DNA of 64,000 bases. It comes from Fennellomyces sp. T-0311 (taxonomy: Eukaryota > Mucoromycota > Mucoromycetes > Mucorales > Lichtheimiaceae). The notes under the pieces were generated by a model that saw only the letters and a list, made by a program, of their open reading frames with translations, did no database searches and was not told the origin of the DNA. Position 1 is the stretch's first letter, and each line of letters starts with the position of its first letter. A program made the position numbers and the translations under genes. Location: the NCBI GenBank assembly GCA_025266875.1, contig JALLLT010000016.1, forward strand, positions 310,001 to 374,000, written 5' to 3'. Positions 1-11,595 of the stretch are shown one piece after another.

Positions 1-1326
1 AAGGCATAAAATGGTCGTGGCGCAGGCTACCAACACATACCATTTCTAGTTGAGTGTCCCGGCATCATATCATTTTATGCTCCTCTATTTATGCTTGGCG
101 CGCTTAAGCCGAGGATTTGAAACTAATATAATAAAGTTATTACTTTAAAGGATATTATCGAGCAAGAAAGGCGAGATTCTTTCTCCACTACGAATGTAAT
201 ATCATGAACAGCCCTCACACCTGCACACTCGCTAACATGTAATATATGTAAATAAAAACTACCGAGCATGAATACATGTAGTAAAACAAAGCAATTGAAA
301 CGTGTCACTACGAAAGAGGTTGTCTACGGTTGTATAATGCTGCCACAGTGGCTTGTGCATTTTGTAAGTACGTATTAGCATGATACGGAACTTTCCATTG
401 ATTACCATAAACGTATATAGAGTACTTTCCTAAAACAAAACAAATAAGTGTTAGTTCAGGGAAAAAAACCCGATAGACACGCATTTAACTGTGGATAACT
501 GGAAATGTGTTGAATAACTACTGCGTACGTCTATGAATTCTTTAACAAGATATCGATATCCAGAAAAGCACATACGTACTTAGCAGATAGAAAAGAGCAC
601 AAGTACTTAATGGATATTAATAATTGTTCTGTTTACTTTGCATATCTCTAACCATATAGCAGCGGTATTTTCAAACGATCCATACGTAGTTAGTGTGCTG
701 AGCATGGCTTATTGGAAGTGCACGGATGATTTAAGCATGTGACCTAAATGCCTAAATCGCGTTCTTTTTTTTCTATGTTGTCAGTTTTCATCAACTGAAG
801 TGGGATGATCTTTTTTTCAGAAAAGTTTCACATATCATGCCTACGTTGCGTACTAATCGGGATAAACAGTAATGCTCTATACAAAGTATATGCTTAGGAC
901 GTATCCAGTATCATGCCTCATGGCAGCCAAGCGATAATTTTGTAATAGAAGATAGTGATTATGCACATATCATCTCGAAGTTTCACTTTTCGTTTACTTA
1001 TGTTACGTATCCCTACCACAGGACTTTGTTCAGAGAAAAGAATGATGGAGTTCGAGATTGAGACCTCCAGCCATGTACTCTAATCGCTTATATGACAGCC
1101 ACGAAGTAGCCAGTGTCTTTTTGTGATGGCTGTTAACTTGTATGAATTTTTATAACTGCCTGCTACAATTACGCTACATCCGTTTTGCGTGGGAAGATAG
1201 CTTGTAAGATGCAATTGCAATTTAAGGTTTGAAGGAACACTGCTAGGGATTCAGAGTGTGTGACACATTCATTGGATTGAATTTCATCCAAGCAAACCTT
1301 CACACGGCGACGCGAAACTTTTGGTA
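1..1326. other. Upstream region of SEC12, no gene seen
   Basis: AT-rich sequence with no convincing coding region. The first ~120 bases can be read on the + strand as a short peptide containing FLVECP and ending at a TGA near 118. That resembles the C-terminal zinc-finger tail of non-LTR retrotransposon reverse transcriptases, but it is too short to be sure. The last ~300 bases should hold the SEC12 promoter. No clear TATA element was picked out. Confidence 0.4.
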
Positions 1327-3153
1327 ATGGCCGAACCTAGAAGCTGCTCTACATTTGCTGTGCCCGTAGGCATCCCTGTCTTTGGGCTCACATTCACGTC
1401 ATCCAATCAGCTTATAATTGGTGGTGGTGGTGGACCCGGTCGTTCAGGCGTACAAAACAAGCTTGTAAGGAAGCAAAAGTCGAGCTGTAGTCCAATGTAG
1501 ATCTTCTTTATTTTTAACCGTAGCCTACGATTAGGTGTCTTACAAGGTCGAGCCGCGCAGAAAAGATCTCGAAGAAGAAGCTGTTTATGAACTGTCCAGC
1601 GATGAAGATGCGCCCATGTGCATTGATGCTCATCCAAAGGTAAGCCAGTACAATTCCCGAATGTGTACAGTAATGTTGACAACCTTGCAGGACGATGTGG
1701 TAATAGCTGGTATCAATAGCTCAGAAGCCAAGATAAAGAAAGGCGAAAATGGAAACTGTCGAGCATTCAAAGTTCTCGAAGACAAGTAAGGAACTATTAC
1801 ACATGGTGTTATGCGAGAGATTAATGGATTGGCTGCAAGATTCGAGCTGACCAAGACATTGAACACAATCAAGAGCAGGAGTGCAGAAGAATATCAGGTA
1901 TTTTCGATAAACGCGTGCGATTCCGGCAATTGGTCGCTCACGGCAATTGCTAGAAAGTAATTCGGTTCAGCACTGACGGCACTTTGTTCGCAACTGGATC
2001 ATCGAATGGACAAGTGCGCGTTTTCAACTATCCTGTTTTGGATGCAGCATGCAAGTCCATTGAAACTTCCGTAACGGATGAGGTTATGGATGTTGATATT
2101 TCTCAAGAGAAGGACAAGCTGACGTTTATCCTGCGAGATGCAATTAAGCTTGTCAATCTGCGTGGCCGTCACGCTGGCAAGGTCATGCAAACTATCTCTC
2201 CAGAAGCAATTGACAAGAAGCAAAAACTGCAGTTCCGATCGTTCAGGTAATTGTGCAAGGATTGGAAATGAGGTATCATCGATTGACACTGGGCTGCTTT
2301 CTTTTTTTTTTCTGATGGACAGATATGGTCGTCACTTCTCCAAAGACTTTGCTTACCTAGTGGGCAATTCACCGAACGGTGGCTATATTGTTAAGCTTAA
2401 TGCTTATACTTTAGAGAATGTTCAATTATTCAAAGCAAGCAAAAAGGCTATCACTGCGTTCTGCCTCAGGTAAACATATAAGCCATGTGCATTGCTTTGT
2501 TGCTAATACGCTGGATAGCTGTGATGGTGGTATCCTTGCCATTGCATCAGCAGATTATACCATCTCCTTGTACGAAGCAGCGTCACTACGTGTAAGGGGG
2601 AAAGACTGGACTATGTATCGGGTGGATGTACTTATTTTCGCGCTTTCATAGCTTCTGCATCAAGTCAAGGAAGCCCATGGATTTTCCATCACAAGCCTTG
2701 CAATTAGCCCTGATCGTCGATTGTTGGCCAGTGGTTCAGCTGATAACAATTGCCGTATCATTACTTTGCCACCACAGTTCTCGAACGGTAAAATATCGCA
2801 TACACTGTGCAAAGACTCATTACTAACCCCACCTGTGGTTTTTAGCTACTATCAGATTGAATCCCCTCACAACTGTATCCGCTGCCATCATTATTGCCTT
2901 TTTTATAGTTTTCCTCACGCAGGTCTTCAGCAAGGGCCAGGTAGAGCGAACCTTTATGGGTAACGTTGTAAACAGACCAACGCCTGCCAAGGCAACGCAG
3001 GCCGTCACTGGCGATTTCGGCACAACGGCTTCCTTTAGTATCCAATCGGCAACCATCACTGCTGGAGCAACGGATCTAAGCGACGCGGACGACCAGGTGA
3101 ACTTGGGCACCACCGATGTCCCTGTTGCTACATTCACAAGAGACGAGCTTTGA
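1327..3153 (+). CDS. SEC12: SEC12-like Sar1 guanine nucleotide exchange factor
   Basis: Probable ER membrane GEF that loads Sar1 with GTP and starts COPII coat assembly. The conceptual protein (about 420 residues over roughly nine exons) opens MAEPRSCSTFAVPVG and soon shows a glycine loop (IIGGGGGPGRSGVQNKL). This matches the Sec12/PREB signature in the first blade that contacts Sar1. WD40-type repeats follow (FATGSSNGQVRVF, LASGSADNNCRI). Near the C-terminus one hydrophobic stretch (VSAAIIIAFFIVFLTQVF) fits the single membrane anchor, followed by a ~75-residue lumenal tail. Introns begin near 1465, 1640, 1786 and further on. The frame stays open when they are removed, and the ATG at 1327 gives the expected N-terminus. 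SPC25 starts 97 bases downstream on the same strand. Confidence 0.88.
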
Positions 3154-3250
3154 AACGCACCATAGAATCAAGTAGTAATCTATCTAACTTTTTAAATTAA
3201 TCTTCGAAAAATACAAAATCAATCGCTCTTATTTAGCGACCGTTGCAACT

Positions 3251-4253
3251 ATGAATAGTGAATGGGAAGAACCACGATTTAACCCCAAACAGCTTGAAGA
3301 ATGCCAAGCTAAAGTCGCAAAATATGAAGCATTGATTCAGAACCATGAAGCTTCATTCAATGCTCGAAAAGAAGCAGTACAGCGCGATGCAGAAACTAGT
3401 AAACGGAAACGCGCAGGTACATTGGGTGATTCATCCCAGTTTCCTGGCCATTAACAACAGCCATTAAAAACAGATGCCCAACGAGTCTTGAGAGAAGAAA
3501 TCGCAAAGCTTGAGCAATGTATAAGAGAACACCAAGAAAGTAAGCGCGATCTATTCGGAATGAAAGCAAATCGACCAACGTTTTTCTTGATAGAATTACC
3601 TGAAACTCAGGAACGAACACGACAGCTGGCGGAACAAGTGGATGCGTCACGTACGCAGTATCATGAAGCACTGGCGCAGAAGAAAAGCATACAGAAAACG
3701 CGCGATCATTTGGCCGCATCCATTGAGCGAAAGAAAGCCGGTAAGCCCGTTGACTGTCTGTTGATCGCGCCAGTCTTATACCCTGTGCAGAAAAGCAATC
3801 GCGGACGGCAGAGGCTGGAAGACATCTCGATCGTAGTCAACTGGATGCAACCCGCAACGCCGCGAAGCTAACAATTAGTGGACAAGGCGGTATGGCTGCC
3901 CATTCGACCTCGTCTTGGCATATACTCATGTAGCAACCTCTTACAGATTTCAAGAATAAGTTCACGTTTACCTGCATCAATGAAAGCAACCCAGACCAAA
4001 AGTATTACTTTGTTCTCAGATACGGCAGCGATAGGGTGTATTCAGGTAAGAAACAACAAACGATAGCTGCACTTGATGCGGGATGACTCATGAGTGAATC
4101 TTAGTAACTAACTGCAAACCACCGGTCGAGAATCTGGACGAATTACTAGCACAGTTGCAACAAGACAACGACCCACTTTCATTTATTAAAAGCATGCGAA
4201 GTGCATTTTGTAAACACGCAGCAACACATGGTTCTGCGCCAATAAATCGATAA
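3251..4253 (+). CDS. SPC25: Kinetochore protein Spc25
   Basis: Subunit of the Ndc80 complex, which joins kinetochores to microtubules. Removing introns (about 3416-3473, 3541-3592, 3740-3790 and others) gives a ~230-residue protein. The first ~150 residues are highly charged and read as coiled coil (EEIAKLEQCIREHQ, TQERTRQLAEQVD, RDHLAASIERKKA). The C-terminal ~80 residues have the Spc25 globular pattern: FTFTCINESNPDQKYYFVLR, then YSVTNCKPPVENLDELLAQL and FIKSMRSAFCKH. In the family this domain pairs with Spc24 and docks to Mis12 or CENP-T. The TAA stop at 4251-4253 directly abuts the stop of MOB4 on the other strand, so the 3' ends of the two mRNAs must overlap. Size and domain order fit the family; splice sites were set by frame. 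Confidence 0.82.
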
Positions 4254-5263
4254 TTAATCTTCATTTGCAGAGACAACGGTATCGTTATCGTCGTTCTGCA
4301 CCGAGTGTTCTCCTCGGCTGTAATCGTCCTTGTCGTCGCCGTTCCCATCGTCATCTGGTATGGTTTCAAGATTTTTGGATATCAACTTGTATGTCCGTGA
4401 CAGCAACAGGAATCGAGCGTATAAGTGCGTCTCGTTCTATGATTGGCGTGAGTCTCCTTGCTGGTTTGTGGCCGTTTTCCTCCATCGTACCTCGAACGAT
4501 TCGTATATTTCTCTATGATGAAAGTAGGCGTGGGCAAATATCCGATAGAGTCGTCGGGCGATGGATTGGAAATGCTTCAGTGATGGTTCGGGGATGGATA
4601 TTCTAGTCGTTCGTCAGTGAAATGATCAAGGCTTCCTGCTCATTAACCCGACCTGCTAGGAAAGTACTTTGAGTTATTTAACAACATGGCGGCACCATCC
4701 AACGTGTGTATAATGTAATCGATTGCGGAGCACTGAAGCGTGCGGTCAGTTCCTGGTTGCTTCTCTACAGTTCCGAATTTACCGATTGTGTTGACGGGTG
4801 AGCGGCGCACAGATAGAGCCAGCCCATTGCCTTCATTTCCGGACAATTTTCTGTGGTGCACTCGGCCTCCAGAGCAACCACCAAAAGTGACAGCTCTAAA
4901 CAAACTTGTCTGCCCCATATAACATGCAATCAGCTCCATTCCTTTTACTATACCTATGATGAATCCTCCCACGTTTACCTCAATTGTTCAAACTGCCACA
5001 CCTGCTGATCCACATTTTCAGGAAGCTCGACAATCTTTTGGACATTACTTCGATCCTGTCGTATAGTCTGTTGAAGGTACTCATGCACACCAAAAGATGA
5101 ATCGAGTCCATCGAGTGTCTCGATTGGCCATGCAAATGTAGACTACAATGATCCAATGGGTAAGATTCGATGGCGAGGTATAGATGCCATGAATATTTAC
5201 TTCGAGACGCGTGCCTGGATACAGTCGTCGCAGGCTGTTGCTGGTTTGGATTGTGTCACTCAT
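4254..5263 (-). CDS. MOB4: MOB family protein, MOB4/phocein type
   Basis: Likely the MOB subunit of a STRIPAK-type complex (striatin, PP2A, GCK kinases). Reading the minus strand and removing short introns gives about 230 residues. They start [20 protein letters not shown], then [20 protein letters not shown], a Zn-site Cys region ([19 protein letters not shown]), [47 protein letters not shown] and [21 protein letters not shown]. The LCAAH, HTLDGA, KYFPSR and HAYFHH blocks are diagnostic of phocein rather than Mob1/Mob2. The two Cys of the first block and the two His of HAYFHH are the expected zinc ligands. The tail is unusually acidic ([12 protein letters not shown] onward). The stop (4254-4256 on the + strand) touches the SPC25 stop. 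An extra upstream exon cannot be excluded. Confidence 0.85.
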
Positions 5264-6235
5264 GAGAAAAGTAGTACAAAAGCGCTGCCTCCTTTCATGC
5301 AGTCCGCCCGTCTTTTGGTGTTCCTTGTCGTGACCGTCGTGTTATCCCTAATCAAGGATCATGCTTGCACACAAAAGTTGTTCCTGTTCAACCGTACAAA
5401 GCCTTCCAGTGCGTCTGTGATTTTCACGAGTAACTCTAGTAACCATGGTTTCTTATCTTTCTACTTTACCTCTCACTCTCACTCCGCAGGTTAGCATTGT
5501 GATCATCCCAAGTTTATATTCTTTTACACGGAGTCGCTGTGTGATCAGGAGAGAAAAAAAAAGTGCACTCACTTGGTCGTGCTGAATTTCTTTTATACGA
5601 GGAACTTGTGTTGCTTCCATGATTACTGAATAGCGCTGATGGTTCCATGACAACTTATCAAGTGCTGGCAATGAATGGATCTCTCAGCGAGCTTATTGTT
5701 GTAACTGGTATAAACTATGCCACAGGAGGTAATATGTATCGTTGATCACTCTGCAGTTATGCGTAAATTGATTCGTGCATGTGTGCCAAAGATAACCATA
5801 CTTTGACGTCTGACAATGCGCCACCGGCTATGGCAAATGAGGGGTTACTGGTTACCACGTTATAACTGATCAGACTTTACCTTTGCCAGATGCTCTACAT
5901 TATCATCTAATTAAACCCGTTTCCCTTCTTTCGGATTATGGTTACCAATGAGGAAAGTTGTACTTTCAAGCTCATACTTTATCAGTTCTGTTCCTGGTTA
6001 ACATCAATGGATACGGATTTATTTACGCAGCAAAACAGACAAGATAACACGTCCTTTATATCCGTAGCTTCCAATGGTACGCAGGATGGAAAACAGTCTT
6101 TGGCGACGTGCTTAGCATGCGAACGCTCAGACTGGCGTGTTTCCGTTATGGGACATGAAGGCGAAACTCCGAGCACACCGCTAAGAATCAATCTGGTCCC
6201 TGCCGCCTTGAGACCTTCCTTTCTGCCTCCAAAAA
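5264..6235. other. Region between MOB4 and RPL18, no gene confirmed
   Basis: This stretch holds the shared upstream region of MOB4 (minus) and RPL18 (plus). On the minus strand, 5620-5453 can be read as two short exon-like pieces starting MEATQVPRIKEIQHDQ with a GTGAGT donor, possibly a small gene or MOB4 5' UTR. On the plus strand, 5640-5730 can be read as a peptide with SELIVVTGINYATGG. Neither extends into a recognisable protein. An open frame from 5938 to 6354 overlaps the RPL18 start codon and first intron, and is probably chance. Confidence 0.35.
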
Positions 6236-7147
6236 ATGGTATGTGTATTAAATATAGTAGTTGGGCATTACGGTATCCACGACGACAGATGAAAACGATC
6301 GATTACACCGGTGGACAGATGGATGGACAGATGGATGGACAGATGGATGGATGATATCGACCTGAGATTCACAACCTGCTAATGACCTTCAACAAAAAAA
6401 AAATGTTCAACATTCGGTCATTCCCAGCAACAAGCAGAAATGCTCCAGCACTCGTCGCTCATTACCGTGATTGCCCAATGAAAAAAAAAATCAGCTGTTC
6501 AGAAATGAGTTTTTGCTAACTTCAACTTATTTGTGTGAATGTGTAGGGTATTGATCTTAAGCATCATCACGTCAAGAACACCAACCGGACGGCACCCAAG
6601 TCGGAAAACGTTTACCAACTCTTGTTGGTGAAGGTACAGAAGAAGCAACGAATGAAGAAAAAAAAGGGAAAATACTGACGTTTCAATGTAGTTGTACCGC
6701 TTCCTTGCTCGCCGTACCGATGCCAACTTCAACAAGGTTGTGTTGAAGCGTTTGTTTATGTCGCGCATCAACCGCCCTGCCGTCACCATCTCCCGTGTCG
6801 TTAAGAACGCTCAGGAGGGCAAGACCTCGGTTGTTGTCGGCACTGTCACCGATGACTCGCGTTTGCTCGAGGTTCCCAAGCTTTCGATTGCTGCTTTGCG
6901 TGTCACCAAGACCGCCAAGGCCCGCATCTTGAAGGCTGGTGGTGAAGTCTTGACTTTGGATCAATTGGCTCTCCGTGCCCCTACCGGCTCCAACACCGTC
7001 TTGATCCGTGGTGCCAAGAACAGCCGTGAGTCTGTCAAGCACTTTGGCATGGGTCCCCACAAGAACAAGAAGCCCTTCGTCCGCAGCAAGGGTCGCAAGT
7101 TCGAGCGTGCTCGTGGCAAGCGTCAGTCCCGCGGTTTCAAGGTCTAA
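6236..7147 (+). CDS. RPL18: 60S ribosomal protein L18 (eL18)
   Basis: Structural protein of the large cytosolic ribosomal subunit. Exon 1 is just the ATG (6236-6238), followed at once by a GTATGT donor. Intron 1 runs 6239-6546. Exon 2 (6547-6633) encodes [20 protein letters not shown], and after intron 2 (6634-6691) exon 3 (6692-7147) supplies the rest. Diagnostic blocks are [43 protein letters not shown] and the C-terminal [20 protein letters not shown]. The ~180-residue length fits eL18. Codons in exon 3 are strongly C-ending, as expected for a highly expressed gene and unlike the flanking genes. The leader before the ATG is pyrimidine-rich (CCTTCCTTTCTGCCTCC). Intron 1 contains a 12-base tandem repeat listed separately. 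It converges on the SET-like gene. Confidence 0.95.
6315..6350. repeat. Tandem 12-base repeat in RPL18 intron 1
   Basis: Three perfect copies of ACAGATGGATGG lie inside the first intron of RPL18. A similar ATGGAT-rich tract sits in the first intron of RPL4 near 62661-62705. Confidence 0.9.
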
Positions 7148-7243
7148 ACGATGGAAACTTATTTTCAATAAAAACTGGCTTGCATCTGTTGGATTCCATA
7201 TGTGTTTTCTGTTCGTTTATTTTACAATAACTAGTTAAGTATT

Positions 7244-8268
7244 CTATTTCTTAGACTTCTTGGGTGCGGGCTTCTCGTCTATATGACCGTTAGCACTTTG
7301 ATACCCTTGCCATTACTTTGGCTCACCTTCATCGTCCTCGTCTTCGGAGCCCAGATCAATCTCGTCAGCATCTTCATCGTCATCCTCCTCACCATGGAAG
7401 TACCTATAGTAATCACGTTAGCGACCCACTCCTGCTTTCAGTTGCATGACAACATACTCAAGAGCACCAGGGAAAATGTCGTCGCTATTGGTTACAAGTT
7501 AACACATCATCTACTGCCTAAAGGGTAAGCACAAAACTTACCTCAGCAAGTTGCCAACAGCAGTGTCGTCGTTGCCAAAAAATTCGACAAAGGAAAAGAC
7601 AGGACCATCGTCATCGTCAGCCTTTCGCTTGTTATTTGGTGCCTATTAAACACATTCAGCGTTTGCACGAGCTGTCGATTCTATAGTTTTACCTTTCCAG
7701 GATGGTAATCGATCGTGGATTTGCTAAGGATCTCATCCTCACCATCATCGTTGATAATGAATTCCTAACGCAGTATCTTTTAATATCCAGCATCATCAAC
7801 CCCCCTGTTAAATTTGTTACCTTGGTGAGCGTCTCGTTCTTGAAAACGTCATTCTTGGAGAATGTCTAAAGATATTTTTTGGTGAGAAACCCAGAAACAG
7901 ACATCGTCTTCACAACTTACAGCAGTGATCTTGCGGTAGTCGGGACGCGATTCGTCGTATTCGACGTGGAAATCAGTCAAGTTTTCCAAAGCCTCAACAT
8001 CACTGTCAGAGGCGTCCATGCTGAATATAGGACTATTGCCAATCTAATCATGGCGCGCAGGTTTTAGTAAACGGTCTGATCTGTCCAGGATCACGCTTAA
8101 TAAACTTACAGCTTGAGCCCAGAAGTTGGGGATTTTCTTGATGACACCGCGACGCTTTTCCCAGATGGGCACCATGAGTTTGCGAGTGTAGTTCTCTACT
8201 TCTCTAGCAACCTTGAGAGCATCGTCTTGAATAGCAGTAAGCTCTTTGTTGATGGCTTCTTCAGACAT
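7244..8268 (-). CDS. SET/NAP-family histone chaperone
   Basis: Probable nuclear histone chaperone of the NAP1 superfamily, SET/TAF-I/Vps75 branch. The N-terminal exon (8268 down to about 8114) encodes MSEEAINKELTAIQDDALKV...VPIWEKRRGVIKKIPNFWAQA, matching the dimerising helix and the KIPxFW element of SET. The next exons give IGNSPIFSMDASDSDVEALE, then LTDFHVEYDESRPDYRKIT, EFIINDDGEDEILSKSTIDY and FSFVEFFGNDD, which fit the earmuff core. The end is acidic (HGEEDDDEDADEIDLGSEDE) and closes with a lysine-rich PAPKKSKK that may act as a nuclear signal. About 240 residues over at least six exons. The acceptor before IGNSPIF restores frame; others are approximate. It converges with RPL18 (96 bases between stops). 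Confidence 0.82.
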
Positions 8269-8414
8269 GTTATATAACGGTGATAAAGAGGGGAAAGTAA
8301 GTGTTTAATTAGCGCGTCTTTTTAGAGTGCTTTTTTTTCCCTCAAAGCCTTCGTGACGGCGCGAATGTGCATAATGTAAACTAGCTTTTCGTGTAACCCA
8401 ATTTGATCTGCATC

Positions 8415-10579
8415 TCACAGCCCCCGCAGTTTGTTCAGACTCTGCGCCGCCTGTGGATACTCCTTGGCAAATCTATGATGCTCCTGGTCAGCCCTGCGTC
8501 CAGCTCTGTCCTACCATGAAAAACTTGCCTAATCTGCGCCTTTGTTGCTTCGACGTACGAGATTGCTTGCTCAATCTCAGCCGCTGTTCGTGCCAGTTGG
8601 ATTGCCATTTCGTAGTAGTGCAAAGCTTCTGTCGGTCTTCCTTGTTCTAGCAGAATCTGTGCTAACGAAGCGACGGCGGCGTCGCAAGCAGGATCCACTG
8701 ATCATTGTTTGTATATTAACATATCACAGTCGTAGTGCGTAATAGATCATCATGAGCTTCTTTTAGTACCTTCCAAGGCTCTCTTGCATAACCGGATCGC
8801 TTCGTCGGCATCTCCTATCCCCTGGTACGTCAGCATCGCTTTGTTGATATATGGCATCGGGCCATTTGGATCCAGCACCGTTGCCTTGGTGAACATTTCG
8901 AGTGCCTCTGGAAGCTTTTGCTGATCCGCCAAAAGCTCACCAAAGTAGTTGTGTATTTCGGCGGACTTCTCGAATTTTGCGAGCGCATTCTCAAAGGTCG
9001 ACATGGAGAGATCATTAGAACCGAGCTTGTATTGGACGACTCCAAGCTGTATATGTGCATACACCAAGGAGTCATCAAGTCTGATACTCTCGGTGTAATC
9101 GTTGGCAGCTCCTTCGTAGTCCCCATTTATATATTTGACTGACAGGAACCATCAGCTTGAGAAACTCTATACGTTTGTTACCATACCTTGACCGCTATTA
9201 CATAGTCAGCACGTAGAAATGATTTTTACAATGCTTCTATACTTACCGATGATAGTATATGTCAGCGTCGCTTGGATTGATTGCAATCGCTTGCTCAAAC
9301 TGATTCAAAGTAGCAGCCAACTCGCCTAATTCCATATATATACTTGACCGCTTGATATAGCTTTGAACATACTTGGGATCCAACTCGATAGATTTATCGA
9401 AGCATTCAAGCGCCTCTTTGGCGTTGCCTTTCAAGAATGAGAATGTACCTTTAATGTTGAGAGCGTGCGCTTGATATGGCGAAGAGCAACCAAGCTCAAC
9501 GGCTTTATCACAAGCCTTGGATGCCTCATCGTAGTTTTTGGACTTCATTGCATCGCATGCTTTGACGAAATACTCATCGCCTGAGCCACCATTCGCTATT
9601 GGCTCTGGTCGTGAGCGGTCTACAACAAATGCATGAGTTACGAAACAACAAGTGTGCATATACAACAGACCGGGACGATATGAGTCAAAGTAAGCGCTGA
9701 CAAAGGTGGACGACGGTAACCGTGGCGCTTTAGTCTGTTGCCATGGACACCAGTTTGCTTGTTAAAAAAAAGTGCTGACACTTGATGCAATATTACCTTC
9801 ATTAGATCCAAAGCCTTCTGCTCTGAAACCTTCTTCATGAGACGCTCCATCGACTTTGCAGCTACTTCGTTTTTAAACCCTTCGAGTATACAGACAGATG
9901 TATAGTCTAATACTCCCGAGTCAGTGTCATTGTCGTTGAAGGAGCCGAGGGAACCTCACCATAAAGAGACTCCTCCAGTTCGCCGCGCAACTCCAAGGCA
10001 TGAGCACGTCGGTTAAGTGCCTTAATGTAGACCGGATTCAAACGTAGCGCCTGGTTGCAGTCGTCAAACACCTGATCGTTGTCGCCAAGATTTGCATAAC
10101 AAGCTGCCCGGTTCGAATAGTAGACAGGATCTGCTTTGTACTCCAAAGCCTTTGTATAGAAACGCGCAGCCTCCTTCCAATTCTTTTTGCCAAAGAGGCT
10201 GTTTCCTTTTGTTTTCAGTGTTTGCGCAGCAGCTGCCCTTTGCTAAACCACACTTTTAGAGCTATGCGGAATATTTTTACTGCGTTTAATATATTACTTT
10301 GGTCGTGAGCTTTGCAATAGCTTCCGGCGACAATGTCTCGTAGTCGATCGTTGCAGCATTACCTAGAGGGTTGTTGTCAAGTTGCATTCACGCGCGATTC
10401 CTGAAGGCTTTACCAGACTGTTGAGTTGTATCACCAGGCTTCTCAGAAGTTTCGGGTGGTGCTGAAGGCGACGAAAGGTAGTAAACGCCTATTCCTGCAA
10501 AGACTACACTAGCTGCTATAGCACTATAAAGCCTCCAGTCATTGGTTTCAATGAACCGCTTTAGACGATCGTTCGCCAT
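8415..10579 (-). CDS. TOM70: Mitochondrial import receptor TOM70
   Basis: Outer-membrane receptor for chaperone-bound carrier preproteins. The N-terminus (MANDRLKRFIETNDWRLYSA) leads into one membrane helix (AIAASVVFAGIGVYYL), then a Pro/Ser/Thr linker and many TPR repeats. Visible TPRs include VYYSNRAACYANLGDNDQVF, ALRLNPVYIKALNRRAHALE, ALNIKGTFSFLKGNAKEALE, SYIKRSSIYMELGELAATLN and SLAQILLEQGRPTEALHYYE. About 590 residues, normal for Tom70. The final exon is uncertain. After EATKAQIR the sequence AG|GCAAGT suggests a GC-AG intron, but its acceptor gives a frame that ends at 8435. The other frame (FAKEYPQAAQSLNKLRGL, stop at 8415) looks more like a Tom70 tail. The gene is divergent from VPS55 with a 145-base shared promoter. 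Confidence 0.9.
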
Positions 10580-10724
10580 AGAGTCTGTTCAAGCAGGACA
10601 AAGAACGAAGGGCTGAGTTTTTTTGTTCTAGTGTCGCGTAGAAGTGACTTGAAGAAATGCCGCTGCCAAGTCCTCTTAGTAGCTTCCTTCCGCCAAAGTA
10701 GTTTAGAAAGGAAAAGAAATAGCA

Positions 10725-11595
10725 ATGGCCGGTTTACGAAGTAGGTTACTCAACGCATAAATTCTACTTTCTTGACACTCTTTCAAAGAGATGTTTCTTG
10801 CAAGAAGAGATGAACTGATTTGATAATGTGCTGTTTGTAGCGTAGGTGTCATTTAATTGTCGTTCTCCCGTGATTTGGAAACTTCGGAAGTAAAAAAAAA
10901 AGAAGAGGAACTCACTTTCATTTCGAAAAAGGATCATTGCATTGGCTTTTGTTTTGGCCATCGGCTTTCTGCTTGTCATATTATCGTGTGCGTTATATTA
11001 GTAAGTTCGGCTTTGCTGTTGATAACGGGAATCGCTGGTCACTAACCTGTTTTGGGGTGTCTGCCAGCAATTGGTGGCCACTGTTAGTAGGTATGTGTTG
11101 TCATTAGCTGGATCTGTAAGTGGGAATATCTGACTTGCCCTTGGAATAGTGGCAACGTATGTGCTCGCACCATTACCAAACGCACTGTGTAGTCGGTGCG
11201 CGGGTCAAGATGATATCATGTCCGAATATAACAGTGGTGTAGTCGATGCAGGGCATTTTGTTACGGGAATGTTCATCGTTACTGGATTCTGTAAGTTTTG
11301 ATACAAAAGGACTCGGAAGGCAGTGGCTAATGCGGGGATGAACAGGTCTTCCATTTGTGCTTGCACATGCTGGAGTGGTACGTCAAAGAGCCAATAATCT
11401 GATAGGAAAAGCAACCTTATCATATCCGTAATTAGATCACGATTCCCGCTATGGTCATGAGTATTTGTGGAGGCATTCTGGTGTATGGCACAAGTAAGTT
11501 GGATCATTGATGTTTGTTTGTTTTTAACTAAAGGTTGGTTGCTCCCAGTTATCGCATACACCCATTTCTTCGCCGATCAAGGCGATGATTACTGA
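10725..11595 (+). CDS. VPS55: Vps55/LEPROT-family endosomal membrane protein
   Basis: Small tetraspan protein acting with Vps68 in late endosome to vacuole traffic. Exon 1 (10725-10744) is MAGLRS plus two bases, then a GTTACT donor. After splicing to 10933 the protein reads RIIALAFVLAIGFLLVILSC (helix 1). Further exons add NWWPLL, YVLAPLPNALCSRCAGQDD, SGVVDAGHFVTGMFIVTGF, GLPFVLAHAGVI and a last helix near MVMSICGGILVYGT, ending FFADQGDDY. The LAPLPN and FxTG blocks and the four hydrophobic segments are the Vps55 signature, and the ~130-residue length fits. Introns are short, and the first is the longest (~188 bases). It shares its promoter with TOM70 and converges on the bZIP gene. Confidence 0.88.

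Noticed and set aside
5640..5760. Possible GDSL-lipase-like fragment (GINYATGG)
   Set aside because: Only one short motif-like peptide, no catalytic GDS block or His/Asp block nearby, and it lies between MOB4 and RPL18.
5938..6354. 138-codon open frame on the + strand ending in QMDG repeats
   Set aside because: It overlaps the RPL18 start codon and runs into RPL18 intron 1. The QMDG repeats are just the translated 12-base intron repeat, and no domain is visible.
6683..7168. 161-codon minus-strand open frame across RPL18
   Set aside because: Same effect: codon bias leaves the antisense frame open.
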